From positions 505,499 through 569,498 of the forward strand of contig NZ_RCOG02000002.1 in assembly GCF_009663685.2 (NCBI RefSeq): 64,000 nt of DNA, in the 5' to 3' direction. This DNA is from Cupriavidus sp. U2 (GTDB taxonomy: Bacteria; Pseudomonadota; Gammaproteobacteria; Burkholderiales; Burkholderiaceae). Below are positions 46,150 to 55,998 of the stretch, one piece after another. Within the stretch, counting starts at the first letter, position 1, and each line of letters begins with the position of its first letter. The notes below the pieces were generated by a model. It was not told the DNA's origin. It saw only the letters and a program-made list of their open reading frames with translations, and did not search any database. The position numbers were made by a program, and so were the translations under genes.

Positions 46150-46843
46150 GCGCGAGAGGATGGCAAACGTTGGTCGCCGGCGGATGCTGGCAGCTTGTAG
46201 TGCGACAGCGGTCGCCCTGTTCGGTTCACTGCTGACGCCGCGCGCCATGGCGCAGGGCGCGGCCACTGCGTCGGCCGGGCCCGCGCTGCTGGTGCTGGGA
46301 GACAGCCTGTCGGCCGAATATGGCATTGCACGCGGCACGGGCTGGGCAAGCCTGCTGCAGGAACGCCTGCGCCGCGAGCGGTTTGATTATAGCGTCGTGA
46401 ATGCCAGCATCAGCGGCGAGACCACGGTCGGCGGCAAGACCCGGCTTCCGGACCTGCTCAAGCGGCACAAGCCCGCCATCGTGATCGTGGAACTGGGCGC
46501 CAACGACGCGCTGCGCGGCCTGTCGCTGCCATCGACCGAAACCAACCTGCGCAGCATCATCGGGGATGCCCAGAAGGCCGGCGCACAAGTGGTGCTGGTG
46601 GGCATGCGCATCCCACCAAACTACGGGGCCGACTACACCGAACGGTTCTTCGGACTCTTCCCGAAGCTCGCGGGAGAATACCGGACCCAGCTGGTACCGT
46701 TCCTGCTCGACAAGGTGGTGACACGCCCGGAGTGGTTTCAGGAGGACCGGATTCACCCGACATCGGCCGCCCAGCCCGCGTTGCTCGACACGGTCTGGCC
46801 CGCGCTGAAGCCGCTGCTGAAGGCGCCTGCCAGGCGCCACTGA
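46148..46843 (+). CDS. tesA: SGNH-hydrolase arylesterase/lysophospholipase TesA-like
   Basis: 231 residues. A twin-basic N-terminus (RRRML) and signal peptide lead to cleavage near PRAMAQG. SGNH blocks are GDSLSAEYG (Ser53), a Gly in ASISGETTVGG, GAND, and DRIHPT with the catalytic Asp/His. TesA is a periplasmic thioesterase/protease I/lysophospholipase L1. The ATG at 46148 follows GGAAGAGGAC and is preferred; MANVG at 46160 is the alternative and would avoid overlap with the divergent ATPase gene. A strong terminator lies 29 bp after the stop. Confidence 0.93.
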   Translation: MRERMANVGRRRMLAACSATAVALFGSLLTPRAMAQGAATASAGPALLVLGDSLSAEYGIARGTGWASLLQERLRRERFDYSVVNASISGETTVGGKTRLPDLLKRHKPAIVIVELGANDALRGLSLPSTETNLRSIIGDAQKAGAQVVLVGMRIPPNYGADYTERFFGLFPKLAGEYRTQLVPFLLDKVVTRPEWFQEDRIHPTSAAQPALLDTVWPALKPLLKAPARRH

Positions 46844-46872
46844 TCCTGCGCCGGGCGTCCCCGGCAGAAAAG

Positions 46873-46908
46873 AAAAAGCCCCTGCGGTGTGAACTGCAGG
46901 GGCTTTTT
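46873..46908. terminator. Bidirectional terminator between tesA and ppiD
   Basis: A 13-bp perfect stem AAAAAGCCCCTGC / GCAGGGGCTTTTT with a 10-nt loop. It is symmetrical enough to end both the plus-strand tesA and the minus-strand ppiD. Confidence 0.92.
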
Positions 46909-46932
46909 GCCATCCGGCGTCGCGACGGCGTA

Positions 46933-48879
46933 TCAGTGTGCGGCTGCTTCGCTGGCCGGGGCCAGGTCCTCCGACTTCACCGGATGCAGGATCTTGACCT
47001 TCGCCTTGGCCTTCAGGGCGTCATAGTAGGCTGCCAGTTCGGTCTGGCCAGCGAGCTGGCTCAGCTGCTGCGCATCGGCCTGGCGCTGCGCGGCATTGGC
47101 TTCGGTCGGCGTGCTGACCTTGCTGATGCGATAGATCGCATAGCCGTCCGCACCCAGATCCACACCGACCACCGACGGCAGCTTGGTGGCGTCGGCACGC
47201 ATGATGGCATCGACGGCCTTCGGCGACAGGTTGTCGGCCTTGGCGCGCGACACCGTAACAGTCGGGCCGAACCCGCTGGCGCTGTCGGCCTTCTTCAGCG
47301 CCTCAAGCTTGGCCTCGCCATCCTTGCGGGCCAGTTCGGCCGCCTGCTGCGCAACATATGCCTGGCGCACCTGGGCTTCCACGTCCTCGAACTTGCGCGC
47401 GGTCGCCGGGCGGTAGTCGACGATACGCGCCGCCACCAGCGTCGTCGGGCCCACCTGGATGGCCTCGGTATTGCGCTTGTTCTTGATCGTGTCGTCGCTG
47501 AACAGGGCCTTCAGAACCTTGTCGTTGTTGAGCGGATTGTCCTTGCCCAGGGCCGGATTCGGCTGACGCGTGACATTGTCGGCGGTCTGGATCGTCAGCT
47601 TGAACTTGTCGGCAGCCGGCTTCAGGCTGTCGGACTGCTCGTAGACCGTGTTGCCGAAGGCGTCCGCCTGCTCGGTGTACTTCTTGCTGGCCAGCTGCTT
47701 CTTCAGCTCCGCCTCAAGCTCCGGACGCACTTCGTCCAGCGGCTGGGTGGCAGCAGGCTTGATGCCGGTCAGCTTGACGATGTGGTAGCCGTAGTCGGTC
47801 TCCACGAGATCGCTGATCTGGCCGTCCTTGAGCGCGTACATGGCGTCCTCGAACGGCTTGACCAGTGCACCGCGCCCCATGAACCCCAGATCGCCGCCCT
47901 TCTCTGCCGAGCCCGGGTCCTGCGAGTTCTTCTTCGCCACGTCCGCGAACGTTTCCGGGTGCTTGCGCACGTCGTCCAGCAGCTTCTGGGCCTTCTCCTT
48001 AGCAGCCTTGCGATCCGCGTCCTTGGCATCCTTCGGAACCGTGATCAGGATATGGCTGGCGCGACGCTGCTCTTCCGTACGGAAACGCTGGGCATTGCTG
48101 TCGTAGTAGGACTTCAGCTCTTCCGGCGTGACGGCCTGGCTGGCTGCCATGGCATCGCCAGACAGCACCACGTACTCCACCTTGGCCTGCTCGGGCGTGG
48201 TGTAGGCCGACAGATGCGACTCGTAATAGGCCTTCAGCGCGGCGGCATCAGGCGTCACCTTCGAAGTGAAATCAGCGGGCTTGATCAGCAGGGCCTGCAC
48301 GTCGCGCTGCTGGTCGCGGATGGCGATCAGTCGATCGAGCAGCGACTTCGGCACGAAAGCGGTGGTGCCCACCGCGCCGCCCAGTTGCTGCGTCGCCATT
48401 TCGAAGCGCATGCGAGCGTCGAGCTGTTCGGGCGTCATGCCCTGCTGGGCCAGCAGCTGGATATAGGCTTTCTCGTCGAGCTTGCCGTCCGGACTGCGCA
48501 GCTGGGCGATCGCCGGAATGGACTCGATGGCCTGGCGCAGTTGCTCGTTCGACACCGTCAGATTCTTCTTGGCCGTGGCGTCGGCCACCACGCGCTGCAG
48601 AATCAGCTGGTCCAGCACCGACTGGCGTGCCGCGGCGCTCTCGAACATGCGCGGGTCGTAATTGCTGCCAAGCATCTGGCGCATGCGCTCGGTCTGGTCA
48701 CGCACCACGTTGTCGACTTCCTGCACGGTGATGGTACGGCCATCGACCTTGGCGGCGTCATGCGAGCTGTCCATGAAGCGCGAGTAGCTCTCGACACCGA
48801 AGAACACGAACGACGGGAAGACAAGCACCAGCAGCAGCAAAAGCATCAGGCGCCGGTTGTTGCGTACGAAATCAAGCAT
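46933..48879 (-). CDS. ppiD: Membrane-anchored periplasmic chaperone PpiD
   Basis: 648 residues. One N-terminal membrane anchor ([18 protein letters not shown]) is followed by a SurA-like helical region. A parvulin domain lies at about 260-375 ([40 protein letters not shown]), with a long C-terminal region after it. It assists the release of translocated outer-membrane and secreted proteins at the Sec exit. It stands downstream of lon and the tRNA pair, as in many proteobacteria (there with hupB between). Confidence 0.95.
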   Translation of the reverse strand: MLDFVRNNRRLMLLLLLVLVFPSFVFFGVESYSRFMDSSHDAAKVDGRTITVQEVDNVVRDQTERMRQMLGSNYDPRMFESAAARQSVLDQLILQRVVADATAKKNLTVSNEQLRQAIESIPAIAQLRSPDGKLDEKAYIQLLAQQGMTPEQLDARMRFEMATQQLGGAVGTTAFVPKSLLDRLIAIRDQQRDVQALLIKPADFTSKVTPDAAALKAYYESHLSAYTTPEQAKVEYVVLSGDAMAASQAVTPEELKSYYDSNAQRFRTEEQRRASHILITVPKDAKDADRKAAKEKAQKLLDDVRKHPETFADVAKKNSQDPGSAEKGGDLGFMGRGALVKPFEDAMYALKDGQISDLVETDYGYHIVKLTGIKPAATQPLDEVRPELEAELKKQLASKKYTEQADAFGNTVYEQSDSLKPAADKFKLTIQTADNVTRQPNPALGKDNPLNNDKVLKALFSDDTIKNKRNTEAIQVGPTTLVAARIVDYRPATARKFEDVEAQVRQAYVAQQAAELARKDGEAKLEALKKADSASGFGPTVTVSRAKADNLSPKAVDAIMRADATKLPSVVGVDLGADGYAIYRISKVSTPTEANAAQRQADAQQLSQLAGQTELAAYYDALKAKAKVKILHPVKSEDLAPASEAAAH

Positions 48880-49057
48880 GCTTTTCGGGTGAAAGGGTTG
48901 GGGCCTTTGGGCCGACAGTCAAACTTCGCGATTCTATCAGGAGCGGGACGCCAGACCTGCGGAATATGTGGCGCGGAGTGCGTTTGGGTCAGGATGCCTG
49001 CACGTTCGCGCCAACGAACTGGAACGCCCGCTGCGCGGATCAGAATATGCAAAAACA

Positions 49058-49081
49058 AAAAGCCCGCAGATGCGGGCTTTT
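49058..49081 (-). terminator. Terminator of the tRNA-Val/tRNA-Asp operon
   Basis: A 10-bp perfect stem AAAAGCCCGC / GCGGGCTTTT with loop AGAT, 4 bp beyond the tRNA-Asp 3' end on the minus strand, followed by a T-rich tract. Confidence 0.9.
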
Positions 49082-49085
49082 ATGT

Positions 49086-49162
49086 TGGCGGAGTGGACGG
49101 GACTCGAACCCGCGACCCCCGGCGTGACAGGCCGGTATTCTAACCGACTGAACTACCACTCC
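49086..49162 (-). tRNA. tRNA-Asp (GTC)
   Basis: 77 nt including an encoded CCA. The acceptor arm GGAGTGG/CCACTCC, D-arm AGTTCAGTCGGTTAGA, anticodon loop CTGTCAC with GTC, and T-arm GGGTTCGAGTCCC are all paired. It lies 43 bp downstream of tRNA-Val. Confidence 0.97.
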
Positions 49163-49205
49163 TTGCGTCGGTGTTCCTGCAAGACCTGTGCGCTGCGATC
49201 CAGTG

Positions 49206-49281
49206 TGGTGGGTGCTGAGGGGTTCGAACCCCCGACCTACGCCTTGTAAGGGCGCCGCTCTACCAGCTGAGCTAAGCACCC
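49206..49281 (-). tRNA. tRNA-Val (TAC)
   Basis: 76 nt including CCA. The acceptor arm GGGTGCT/AGCACCC, D-arm TAGCTCAGCTGGTAGAG, anticodon loop CTTACAA with TAC, and T-arm GGGGGTTCGAACCCC are complete. It is the first tRNA of a two-tRNA operon. Confidence 0.97.
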
Positions 49282-49379
49282 ACATGGACCACGCAAGCCA
49301 GTTGCCTGCAAGGTAATTCTCGCTACGCACGATTCGGCGGTTGCTGCTTCGTTGCCGCTGTTTGCGTTGCGAGGCCGCG

Positions 49380-49409
49380 ATTGTAATACGAGACTTTTCA
49401 ATTTGCCAA
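49380..49409 (-). promoter_or_regulatory. Promoter of the tRNA-Val/tRNA-Asp operon
   Basis: On the minus strand TTGGCA (49404-49409), 18-bp spacer, TACAAT (49380-49385), then a GC-rich discriminator (CGCGGCC) of the kind that makes stable-RNA promoters sensitive to ppGpp. The leader to tRNA-Val is about 90 nt. Confidence 0.6.
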
Positions 49410-49454
49410 GCGTTGATTGCACGATTCTCTTGCGTCACGCGCGCCACGCAAACA

Positions 49455-49484
49455 AAAAGCCGCGGGCGCAAACCCGCGGCTTTT
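49455..49484 (-). terminator. Terminator after lon
   Basis: A 12-bp perfect stem AAAAGCCGCGGG / CCCGCGGCTTTT with a 6-nt loop, 22 bp beyond the lon stop. It insulates lon from the tRNA operon. Confidence 0.92.
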
Positions 49485-49506
49485 GGCGTTTCAACGATGG
49501 CGTCGA

Positions 49507-51921
49507 TCAGTGATGAATGCGCTCGACCTTGGCCTCGCCCTTGTCCGCCACTTCGGAAGGCTTGGCATCTTCCTCGGGCAGCGCCTCGGGCTTGCGCTCG
49601 AGTGCCAGCTCCAGCACCTTGTCGATCCAGCGCACGGGCACGATCTCGATGGCGTTCTTGACGTTGTCGGGGATGTCCGCCAGGTCCTTCACGTTTTCCT
49701 CGGGGATCAGCGCCAGCTTGATACCGCCACGGTGGGCAGCCAGCAGCTTCTCCTTGAGGCCACCGATCGGCAGCACTTCGCCGCGCAGCGTGATCTCGCC
49801 GGTCATCGCCACATCGGCACGCACGGGAATCCCCGTCAGCACTGACACCAGCACGGTGGTCATCGCGATACCTGCCGACGGACCATCCTTGGGCGTGGCG
49901 CCTTCTGGCACGTGGATGTGGATGTCGCGCTTCTCGAACATCTCATCCGTAATACCCAGGCGACGTGCCCGCGAACGCACCACCGACCGCGCGGCCTCGA
50001 CCGACTCCTTCATCACGTCGCCCAGCGAGCCGGTACGCGAGATGTTGCCCTTGCCCGGCATGATCGCGGCTTCGATGGTCAGCAGATCGCCGCCCACTTC
50101 CGTCCACGCCAGACCGGTCACCTGGCCCACCTGGTTTTCCTTGTTGGCCAGGCCGAAGTCGTACTTGCGCACACCAAGGAACTTGTCGAGGTTCTCGGAA
50201 TCCACCTTGACCGCGTTCGACTCCTTCTTCAGCAGCAGCAGCTTGACCACCTTGCGGGCAATCTTCGACACCTCGCGTTCCAGCGAACGGACGCCCGCTT
50301 CACGCGTGTAGTAGCGAATGATGTCGCGGATGGCCGCCTCGGTGACGTCGATCTCGCCCTGCTTCAGACCGTTGTTGCGGATCTGTTTCGGCAGCAGGTA
50401 GCGCGTGGCGATGTTCACCTTCTCGTCCTCGGTGTAACCCGAGAGACGGATGACTTCCATCCGGTCCAGCAGCGGCGGCGGAATGTTCAGCGAGTTCGAC
50501 GTCGCCACGAACATCACGTCCGACAGGTCGAAGTCCACTTCGATGTAGTGGTCCTGGAACGTGTGGTTCTGTTCCGGGTCCAGCACTTCGAGCAGGGCCG
50601 ACGACGGGTCGCCACGGAAGTCCATGCCCATCTTGTCGATCTCGTCGAGCAGGAAGAGCGGATTGCGCACGCCAACCTTCGACAGGCTCTGCAGGATCTT
50701 GCCCGGCATCGACCCGATGTAGGTACGGCGGTGACCGCGAATCTCGGCCTCGTCACGCACGCCACCCAGCGCCATGCGCACGAACTTGCGGTTCGTGGCG
50801 CGCGCCACCGACTGGCCCAGCGACGTCTTGCCCACGCCGGGAGGCCCGACCAGGCACAGGATCGGCGCCTTGACCTTGTCCACGCGCTGTTGCACGGCAA
50901 GATACTCAAGGATGCGTTCCTTGACCTTCTCGAGACCGTAGTGGTCTTCGTCCAGCACGCGCTCGGCGTTGGCCAGGTCGTTATTGACCTTGCTCTTCTT
51001 GCGCCACGGCAGGTTGACCAGCGTGTCGATGTAGTTGCGCACGACGGTCGCCTCGGCCGACATCGGCGACATCAGCTTGAGCTTCTTGAACTCGGCGTCG
51101 GCCTTCTTCTTGGCCTCCTTGGGCATGCGTGCGGCCTTGATGCGCTTGTCCAGCTCTTCAAGGTCTGCACCTTCCTCGCCCTCGCCCAGTTCCTTCTGGA
51201 TGGCCTTGACCTGCTCGTTCAGGTAGTACTCGCGCTGAGACTTTTCCATCTGGCGCTTGACGCGGCCACGGATGCGCTTTTCTACCTGCAGGATGTCGAT
51301 CTCGCCCTCGAGCTGCGACAGCAGGCTCTCCAGGCGTTCCGTCACCTTCACCATTTCCAGGATCTTCTGCTTCTGCTCGAGCTTGATCGGCAGATGCGCG
51401 GCAATGGTGTCGGCCAGGCGGCCCGCCTCGTCGATGCCCGACAGCGACGTCAGGATCTCCGGCGGGATCTTCTTGTTGAGCTTTACGTACTGGTCGAACT
51501 GCGACACGATCGCGCGGCGCAGGGCCTCGGTCTCGGCCGATTCAGCCGGTGCGGGCGGCACAGGCACGGCTTCGCACATGAAGTGCGAATCGTCCTCGCT
51601 CACCTCGGTGATGTTTGCACGTTGCGTACCCTCGACCAGCACCTTTACGGTACCGTCGGGCAGCTTCAGCATTTGCAGGATATTGGCGATGCAGCCAACC
51701 TCGTAGAGGTCTTCGGCTGTCGGTTCGTCTTTGGCGGCCGTCTTCTGTGCCACGAGCATGATGCTCTTGCCCGACTCCATCGCAGTCTCGAGCGCCTTGA
51801 TGGACTTCGGGCGTCCCACGAACAGTGGGATCACCATGTGCGGAAACACCACCACGTCGCGCAGCGGCAACAGTGGCAGGCGAATCGGCTCAGCCGGGAG
51901 GAGTTGTGTTCCGGACATCAT
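49507..51921 (-). CDS. lon: ATP-dependent protease Lon
   Basis: 804 residues. A LON substrate-binding N-domain begins at [21 protein letters not shown] coiled region leads to the AAA+ domain with Walker [10 protein letters not shown] and sensor segments. The protease domain has catalytic Ser in DGPSAGIAM and Lys in [12 protein letters not shown]. It degrades misfolded and regulatory proteins in the cytosol. Two adjacent ATGs are possible starts; GGGGAAA precedes both. A heat-shock-type promoter lies 26 bp upstream. The gene follows clpX but is separated from it by a terminator. Confidence 0.98.
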   Translation of the reverse strand: MMSGTQLLPAEPIRLPLLPLRDVVVFPHMVIPLFVGRPKSIKALETAMESGKSIMLVAQKTAAKDEPTAEDLYEVGCIANILQMLKLPDGTVKVLVEGTQRANITEVSEDDSHFMCEAVPVPPAPAESAETEALRRAIVSQFDQYVKLNKKIPPEILTSLSGIDEAGRLADTIAAHLPIKLEQKQKILEMVKVTERLESLLSQLEGEIDILQVEKRIRGRVKRQMEKSQREYYLNEQVKAIQKELGEGEEGADLEELDKRIKAARMPKEAKKKADAEFKKLKLMSPMSAEATVVRNYIDTLVNLPWRKKSKVNNDLANAERVLDEDHYGLEKVKERILEYLAVQQRVDKVKAPILCLVGPPGVGKTSLGQSVARATNRKFVRMALGGVRDEAEIRGHRRTYIGSMPGKILQSLSKVGVRNPLFLLDEIDKMGMDFRGDPSSALLEVLDPEQNHTFQDHYIEVDFDLSDVMFVATSNSLNIPPPLLDRMEVIRLSGYTEDEKVNIATRYLLPKQIRNNGLKQGEIDVTEAAIRDIIRYYTREAGVRSLEREVSKIARKVVKLLLLKKESNAVKVDSENLDKFLGVRKYDFGLANKENQVGQVTGLAWTEVGGDLLTIEAAIMPGKGNISRTGSLGDVMKESVEAARSVVRSRARRLGITDEMFEKRDIHIHVPEGATPKDGPSAGIAMTTVLVSVLTGIPVRADVAMTGEITLRGEVLPIGGLKEKLLAAHRGGIKLALIPEENVKDLADIPDNVKNAIEIVPVRWIDKVLELALERKPEALPEEDAKPSEVADKGEAKVERIHH

Positions 51922-51947
51922 TTTCCCCAGTCAGTCATTTAAGGCGT

Positions 51948-51975
51948 AAATAGGGTCTCGGGATTCGATTGCAAG
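51948..51975 (-). promoter_or_regulatory. Sigma-32-type heat-shock promoter of lon
   Basis: On the minus strand CTTGCAA (51969-51975), 13-bp spacer, CCCTATTT (51948-51955). The heat-shock consensus is CTTGAAA-N13/14-CCCCATnT. The predicted start is about 20 nt before the ATG, with the ribosome site in between. lon is a classical RpoH target. Confidence 0.65.
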
Positions 51976-52084
51976 ATACCCATCATCAATTCCCGGCACT
52001 TAAAAAACGTGCCGCAAACTGCACCCGGGACCCACTCTGAAACAGCATACCCGCGTTTGCTCCCGTTAGTTTGTGGAATTGAAG

Positions 52085-52115
52085 AAAAAAAGCCGCTCGC
52101 TTTCCAGCGAACGGC
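52085..52115 (-). terminator. Terminator after clpX
   Basis: On the minus strand, a 10-bp stem GCCGTTCGCT / AGCGAGCGGC (one U-G wobble) with a GGAA tetraloop, followed by seven T. It is about 70 bp beyond the clpX stop. Confidence 0.85.
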
Positions 52116-52185
52116 AGCTTGAAAGTGTCGCCAGTATGGTTGGGACCACGCGGGTCCGGCACGTTCGGCGTCAGTTGGACCTCGC

Positions 52186-53463
52186 TCAGTTCGAGCCTGC
52201 CACCTTGGGCTGCTGCTCTTCGTACATCAGCAGCGGCGGTGCGTCGCCAGTGATCGTGCTTTCGTCGATCACCACCTTCTGCACACCCTTGTAATTGGGC
52301 AGGTCGTACATGACGTCCATCAGCGATTGTTCGAGAATCGAACGCAGGCCACGGGCGCCCGTCTTGCGACGGATGGCCTTGCGCGCAATGGCGGTCAGCG
52401 CAGCCGGGCGAATCTCCAGCTCGACGCCTTCCATGGCCAGCAGCTTCTGATACTGCTTGACCAGCGCGTTCTTCGGCTCGACCAGGATCTGCATCAGCGC
52501 GGCCTCGTCCAGCTTGGCCAGCGTTGCCACCACCGGCAGACGCCCGATGAGTTCCGGGATCAGACCGAACTTGATCAGATCCTCGGGCTCGGTCTGCGGA
52601 AGCACCTCGCTGACCTCGCGTTCTTCCTTGCTCTGCACCTGCGCGTCAAAACCGATGCCGGTCTTGTCCGAACGCTGCATGATGACCTTTTCCAGGCCGT
52701 CGAATGCGCCGCCGCAGATGAACAGGATGTTCGTCGTGTCCACCTGCAGGAAGTCCTGGTTCGGATGCTTGCGGCCGCCCTGCGGCGGCACCGAGGCCAT
52801 GGTGCCTTCAATCAGCTTCAGCAGCGCCTGCTGCACGCCCTCGCCAGACACGTCGCGCGTGATCGACGGGTTGTCGGACTTGCGCGAGATCTTGTCGATT
52901 TCGTCGATGTAGACGATGCCCCGCTGGGCCTTCTCGACCTCGTAATTGCAGTTCTGCAGCAGCTTCTGAATGATGTTCTCGACGTCCTCGCCCACGTAAC
53001 CGGCTTCGGTCAGCGTGGTGGCGTCGGCGATCACGAACGGCACGTTCAGCAGGCGCGCCAGCGTCTGGGCAAGCAGCGTCTTGCCCGAGCCGGTGGGCCC
53101 GATCAGCAGGATGTTGCTCTTCGACAGCTCGACGTCGTCCTTCTTGCCGAGGTGCTTCAGACGCTTGTAGTGGTTGTAGACCGCCACGGCCAGAATCTTC
53201 TTGGCCTGTTCCTGACCAATCACGTACTGGTCAAGGCTTTCGCGGATTTCGTGGGGCGTGGGCAGATCCGAGCGCGTGACAGCGGCGGCGTCCTTGTCGG
53301 TCGCGGCGGCCTCGTCACGGATAATCTCGTTGCACAGGTCGATGCATTCGTCGCAAATGAACACCGACGGGCCCGCGATCAGCTTCTTTACCTCGTGCTG
53401 GCTCTTGCCGCAGAACGAGCAGTAGAGAAGTTTCTCGCTGGATGAACCTTTTTTGTCCGCCAT
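52186..53463 (-). CDS. clpX: ClpXP protease ATP-binding subunit ClpX
   Basis: 425 residues. The N-terminal zinc-binding domain has CSFCGKSQ and CDECIDLC. The AAA+ module has Walker A GPTGSGKT, Walker [11 protein letters not shown], and the [11 protein letters not shown] sensor-2 region. It unfolds substrates and threads them into ClpP. It lies 275 bp downstream of clpP with a terminator hairpin in the gap, so it needs its own promoter; a TATGAT -10-like sequence on the minus strand (53530-53535) is a candidate. Confidence 0.98.
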   Translation of the reverse strand: MADKKGSSSEKLLYCSFCGKSQHEVKKLIAGPSVFICDECIDLCNEIIRDEAAATDKDAAAVTRSDLPTPHEIRESLDQYVIGQEQAKKILAVAVYNHYKRLKHLGKKDDVELSKSNILLIGPTGSGKTLLAQTLARLLNVPFVIADATTLTEAGYVGEDVENIIQKLLQNCNYEVEKAQRGIVYIDEIDKISRKSDNPSITRDVSGEGVQQALLKLIEGTMASVPPQGGRKHPNQDFLQVDTTNILFICGGAFDGLEKVIMQRSDKTGIGFDAQVQSKEEREVSEVLPQTEPEDLIKFGLIPELIGRLPVVATLAKLDEAALMQILVEPKNALVKQYQKLLAMEGVELEIRPAALTAIARKAIRRKTGARGLRSILEQSLMDVMYDLPNYKGVQKVVIDESTITGDAPPLLMYEEQQPKVAGSN

Positions 53464-53586
53464 AGGAATCAGTCACATTAGCAGTGTGGATCTCGCCAGA
53501 AACGTCCCGGCGGGAAACGCATTAAACGCATCATACGCCAAAACAATTGGCACAGTCGGCGGCATCCCCTGCGTGTGGGGCAAAAC

Positions 53587-53612
53587 GCAAAAACGAGGCG
53601 CACAGCCTCGTT
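53587..53612 (-). terminator. Rho-independent terminator between clpP and clpX
   Basis: An 8-bp perfect stem AACGAGGC / GCCTCGTT with a 5-nt loop. On the minus strand it is followed by TTTTGCG, about 125 bp beyond the clpP stop. It would cut read-through into clpX. Confidence 0.8.
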
Positions 53613-53738
53613 CCGGTGTAGCCTTCGTCATTTGGCGCACGACGCAGGCCAATACGGCAGGTGCCCGGCCTGCGGTCACCGCCCGGATGCTTCCGACAGG
53701 ATGCCTCCGGGCCCATGTGCCGGCACACCGGCCAGATT

Positions 53739-54389
53739 TCAGCTGCGGCGGGTGATCACCTTGTCGATCAGACCGTAGTCCACCGCCTGGTCGCCGCTCA
53801 TGAAGTTGTCGCGATCGGTATCGCGGGCAATCTTCTCGACCGGCTGCCCGGTGACTTCCGACAGGATGCTGTTCAGTCGCTCGCGCAGGTACAGGATCTC
53901 GCGCGCCTGGATCTCGATGTCCGAGGCCTGGCCACGTGCACCACCGAGCGGCTGGTGAATCATGATGCGCGAGTTCGGCAGCGCGCTGCGCTTGCCCTTG
54001 GCACCTGCAGCGAGCAGGAAAGCGCCCATGCTCGCCGCCATGCCCATGCACAGGGTCTGCACGTCAGGCTTGATGAACTGCATCGTGTCGTAGATCGCCA
54101 GGCCAGCCGAAACCGAACCGCCGGGCGAATTAATGTACAGCGACACGTCCTTGTCCGGGTTTTCGCTTTCCAGGAACAGCAGCTGGGCCACCACCAGGTT
54201 GGCGGTCTGGTCGTTGACCTCGCCAACCATGAAGACGACGCGTTCCTTGAGCAGGCGCGAGTAGATGTCATACGCGCGCTCGCCCCGGCCGGACTGCTCG
54301 ACAACCATCGGCACCAGTCCGAGACCCTGGGTCTCCAGGGCAGAAGCCTGCGTGGTGGCGAGACGATCAAGCAAATCATTGCGGGTCAT
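53739..54389 (-). CDS. clpP: ClpP protease proteolytic subunit
   Basis: 216 residues from MTRNDLLDR. The catalytic triad is Ser120 (GMAASMGA), His145 (MIHQPLGG) and Asp194 (DTDRDNFMS), spaced as in E. coli ClpP. The [21 protein letters not shown] segment after a short propeptide-like N-terminus is standard. It forms the two-ring peptidase that works with ClpX (and ClpA). An in-frame ATG 33 bp upstream lacks a ribosome site. It lies 105 bp downstream of tig, with a large inverted repeat in the gap. Confidence 0.98.
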   Translation of the reverse strand: MTRNDLLDRLATTQASALETQGLGLVPMVVEQSGRGERAYDIYSRLLKERVVFMVGEVNDQTANLVVAQLLFLESENPDKDVSLYINSPGGSVSAGLAIYDTMQFIKPDVQTLCMGMAASMGAFLLAAGAKGKRSALPNSRIMIHQPLGGARGQASDIEIQAREILYLRERLNSILSEVTGQPVEKIARDTDRDNFMSGDQAVDYGLIDKVITRRS

Positions 54390-54415
54390 GCAGGTTCTCC
54401 AGATATTCAGGAATG

Positions 54416-54450
54416 GTGTCAACCGGCCAGCGCGCGAGGCCGGTTGACAC
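54416..54450. repeat. Perfect 13-bp inverted repeat between tig and clpP
   Basis: GTGTCAACCGGCC (54416-54428) and GGCCGGTTGACAC (54438-54450) flank a 9-nt loop. The RNA hairpin would sit 26 nt before the clpP start codon. It has no T-tract, so it does not look like a terminator. mRNA processing, RNA stability or a protein-binding site are possible roles. Confidence 0.8.
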
Positions 54451-54494
54451 GGACCGTCGCCGCGTCAATGCGCGGCATCCGGCCTTGCCCGACC

Positions 54495-55844
54495 TCAGGC
54501 TTGTGCGGGCGCGGCGGTGAGTTCCTCGAACGACACCGACTTGTCCGTAACCTTGGCCTTGTCGCACACGAAATTTACCACGTTGTTTTCGAGCACGTAG
54601 GCTTCCATCTCGGCCAGGCGCTGCTGGTCACCGTAGTACCAGCGCATGACTTCCTTCGGGTCTTCGTAGCTCTTCGCGAAGTCCTCGATCTCGGCCTTGA
54701 CCTGTTCCGGCTTGGCTTCCAGGCCGTTGGCCTTGACGATCTCGGCCAGGATCAGGCCCAGCTTCACGCGGCGCTCGGCCTGCTGGGCGAACATCTCGGC
54801 CGGAATCGGCATGTCCTTGGCGTTTGGCATGCCACGCTGCTCGAGGTCACGACGCGCCATTTCCACCAGGCGTTCCTGATCCTGTTCGATCAGGGCCTTG
54901 GGCACGTCCAGCTCGCTCACCTTCAGCAGGGCTTCCATGACTTCGTCCTTCAGCATGGAATGCGTGCGGCGCTTGACTTCGCGCTCCAGGTTTTCACGGA
55001 TGTCGGCGCGCATCTTTTCGACGCTGCCGTCGGCGATGCCGAGCGACTTGGCGAACGCATCGTCCACTTCCGGCATGTGCGCCCACTCGACCTTCTTCAG
55101 CGTGATCGTGAACTCGGCGGTCTTGCCGGCCACTTCCTTGCCGTGGTAGTCCTCAGGGAAGGTCAGCGGGAACGTCTTGCTCTCGCCTTCCTTCAGCCCC
55201 AGCGTGGCCTGTTCGAACTCGGGCAGCATGCGGCCTTCGCCCAGCACGTACACGAAGTCCTCGGCCTTGCCGCCGGCGAATTCCACGCCGTCGATCTTGC
55301 CGACGAAGTCGATCGTCACGCGATCGCCGTTCTTGGCATCCACTTCGCCGCCGCCGTCGCCATGGGCGCCGGCTTCACCGCGGTGGTGGTAGTGCACGCG
55401 CTGCTTGCGCAGGATGTCGACGGTCTTGTCGATCTCGGCGTCGCCGATCACGGTCTTCGTGCGGGTCACTTCGGCCGAGGCCAGATCGCCGATCTTGACT
55501 TCCGGATACACCTCGAAGGTGGCTTCGAAAGCCAGTTCGTCCTCGGCAACGCCTTCGGTCTTGATGTCGAACTTCGGCTGACCGGCCACCTTCACGTCCT
55601 GGGCCTGGGTGATGTCGAAGAACTTGCGGGCGGCCTTGTCGAAGCGCACCTCGAATTCCACCTGCTGGCCGTACTGCTTCTCGACCATCTTCATCGGCAC
55701 CTTGCCCGGACGGAAGCCGGACATTTTCACGGTCTTCGACAGACGTACCAGGCGTTCCTGCGTTTCCTTCTGCACTTCGGCCTTGGGAATAGCCAGGGTC
55801 ACCTTGCGGTCCAGCTTGCCGAGGTTTTCAATGACGTTCGACAT
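54495..55844 (-). CDS. tig: Trigger factor
   Basis: 449 residues. The ribosome-binding N-domain carries GFRPGKVP; the FKBP-like domain (about 160-255, [19 protein letters not shown]) and the C-terminal chaperone arms follow. A His/Gly-containing insert ([16 protein letters not shown]) just before the FKBP domain is slightly unusual. It binds nascent chains at the ribosome exit and has prolyl isomerase activity. It is the first gene of tig-clpP-clpX-lon. Confidence 0.98.
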   Translation of the reverse strand: MSNVIENLGKLDRKVTLAIPKAEVQKETQERLVRLSKTVKMSGFRPGKVPMKMVEKQYGQQVEFEVRFDKAARKFFDITQAQDVKVAGQPKFDIKTEGVAEDELAFEATFEVYPEVKIGDLASAEVTRTKTVIGDAEIDKTVDILRKQRVHYHHRGEAGAHGDGGGEVDAKNGDRVTIDFVGKIDGVEFAGGKAEDFVYVLGEGRMLPEFEQATLGLKEGESKTFPLTFPEDYHGKEVAGKTAEFTITLKKVEWAHMPEVDDAFAKSLGIADGSVEKMRADIRENLEREVKRRTHSMLKDEVMEALLKVSELDVPKALIEQDQERLVEMARRDLEQRGMPNAKDMPIPAEMFAQQAERRVKLGLILAEIVKANGLEAKPEQVKAEIEDFAKSYEDPKEVMRWYYGDQQRLAEMEAYVLENNVVNFVCDKAKVTDKSVSFEELTAAPAQA

Positions 55845-55998
55845 GGTCGTTAATCCAATCCAGAAATAGTTGTTGTCAGCGCATCCGCCTGCGCACCTTG
55901 CCGCCTGGCCGCGGCCAGTGCTCGCGAGCGGAGGTCTCCGCGCAAACGGAAAACGCGGATTATCGCACGGTTTTCATTCGCTTCCGGCAGTTTTTACC

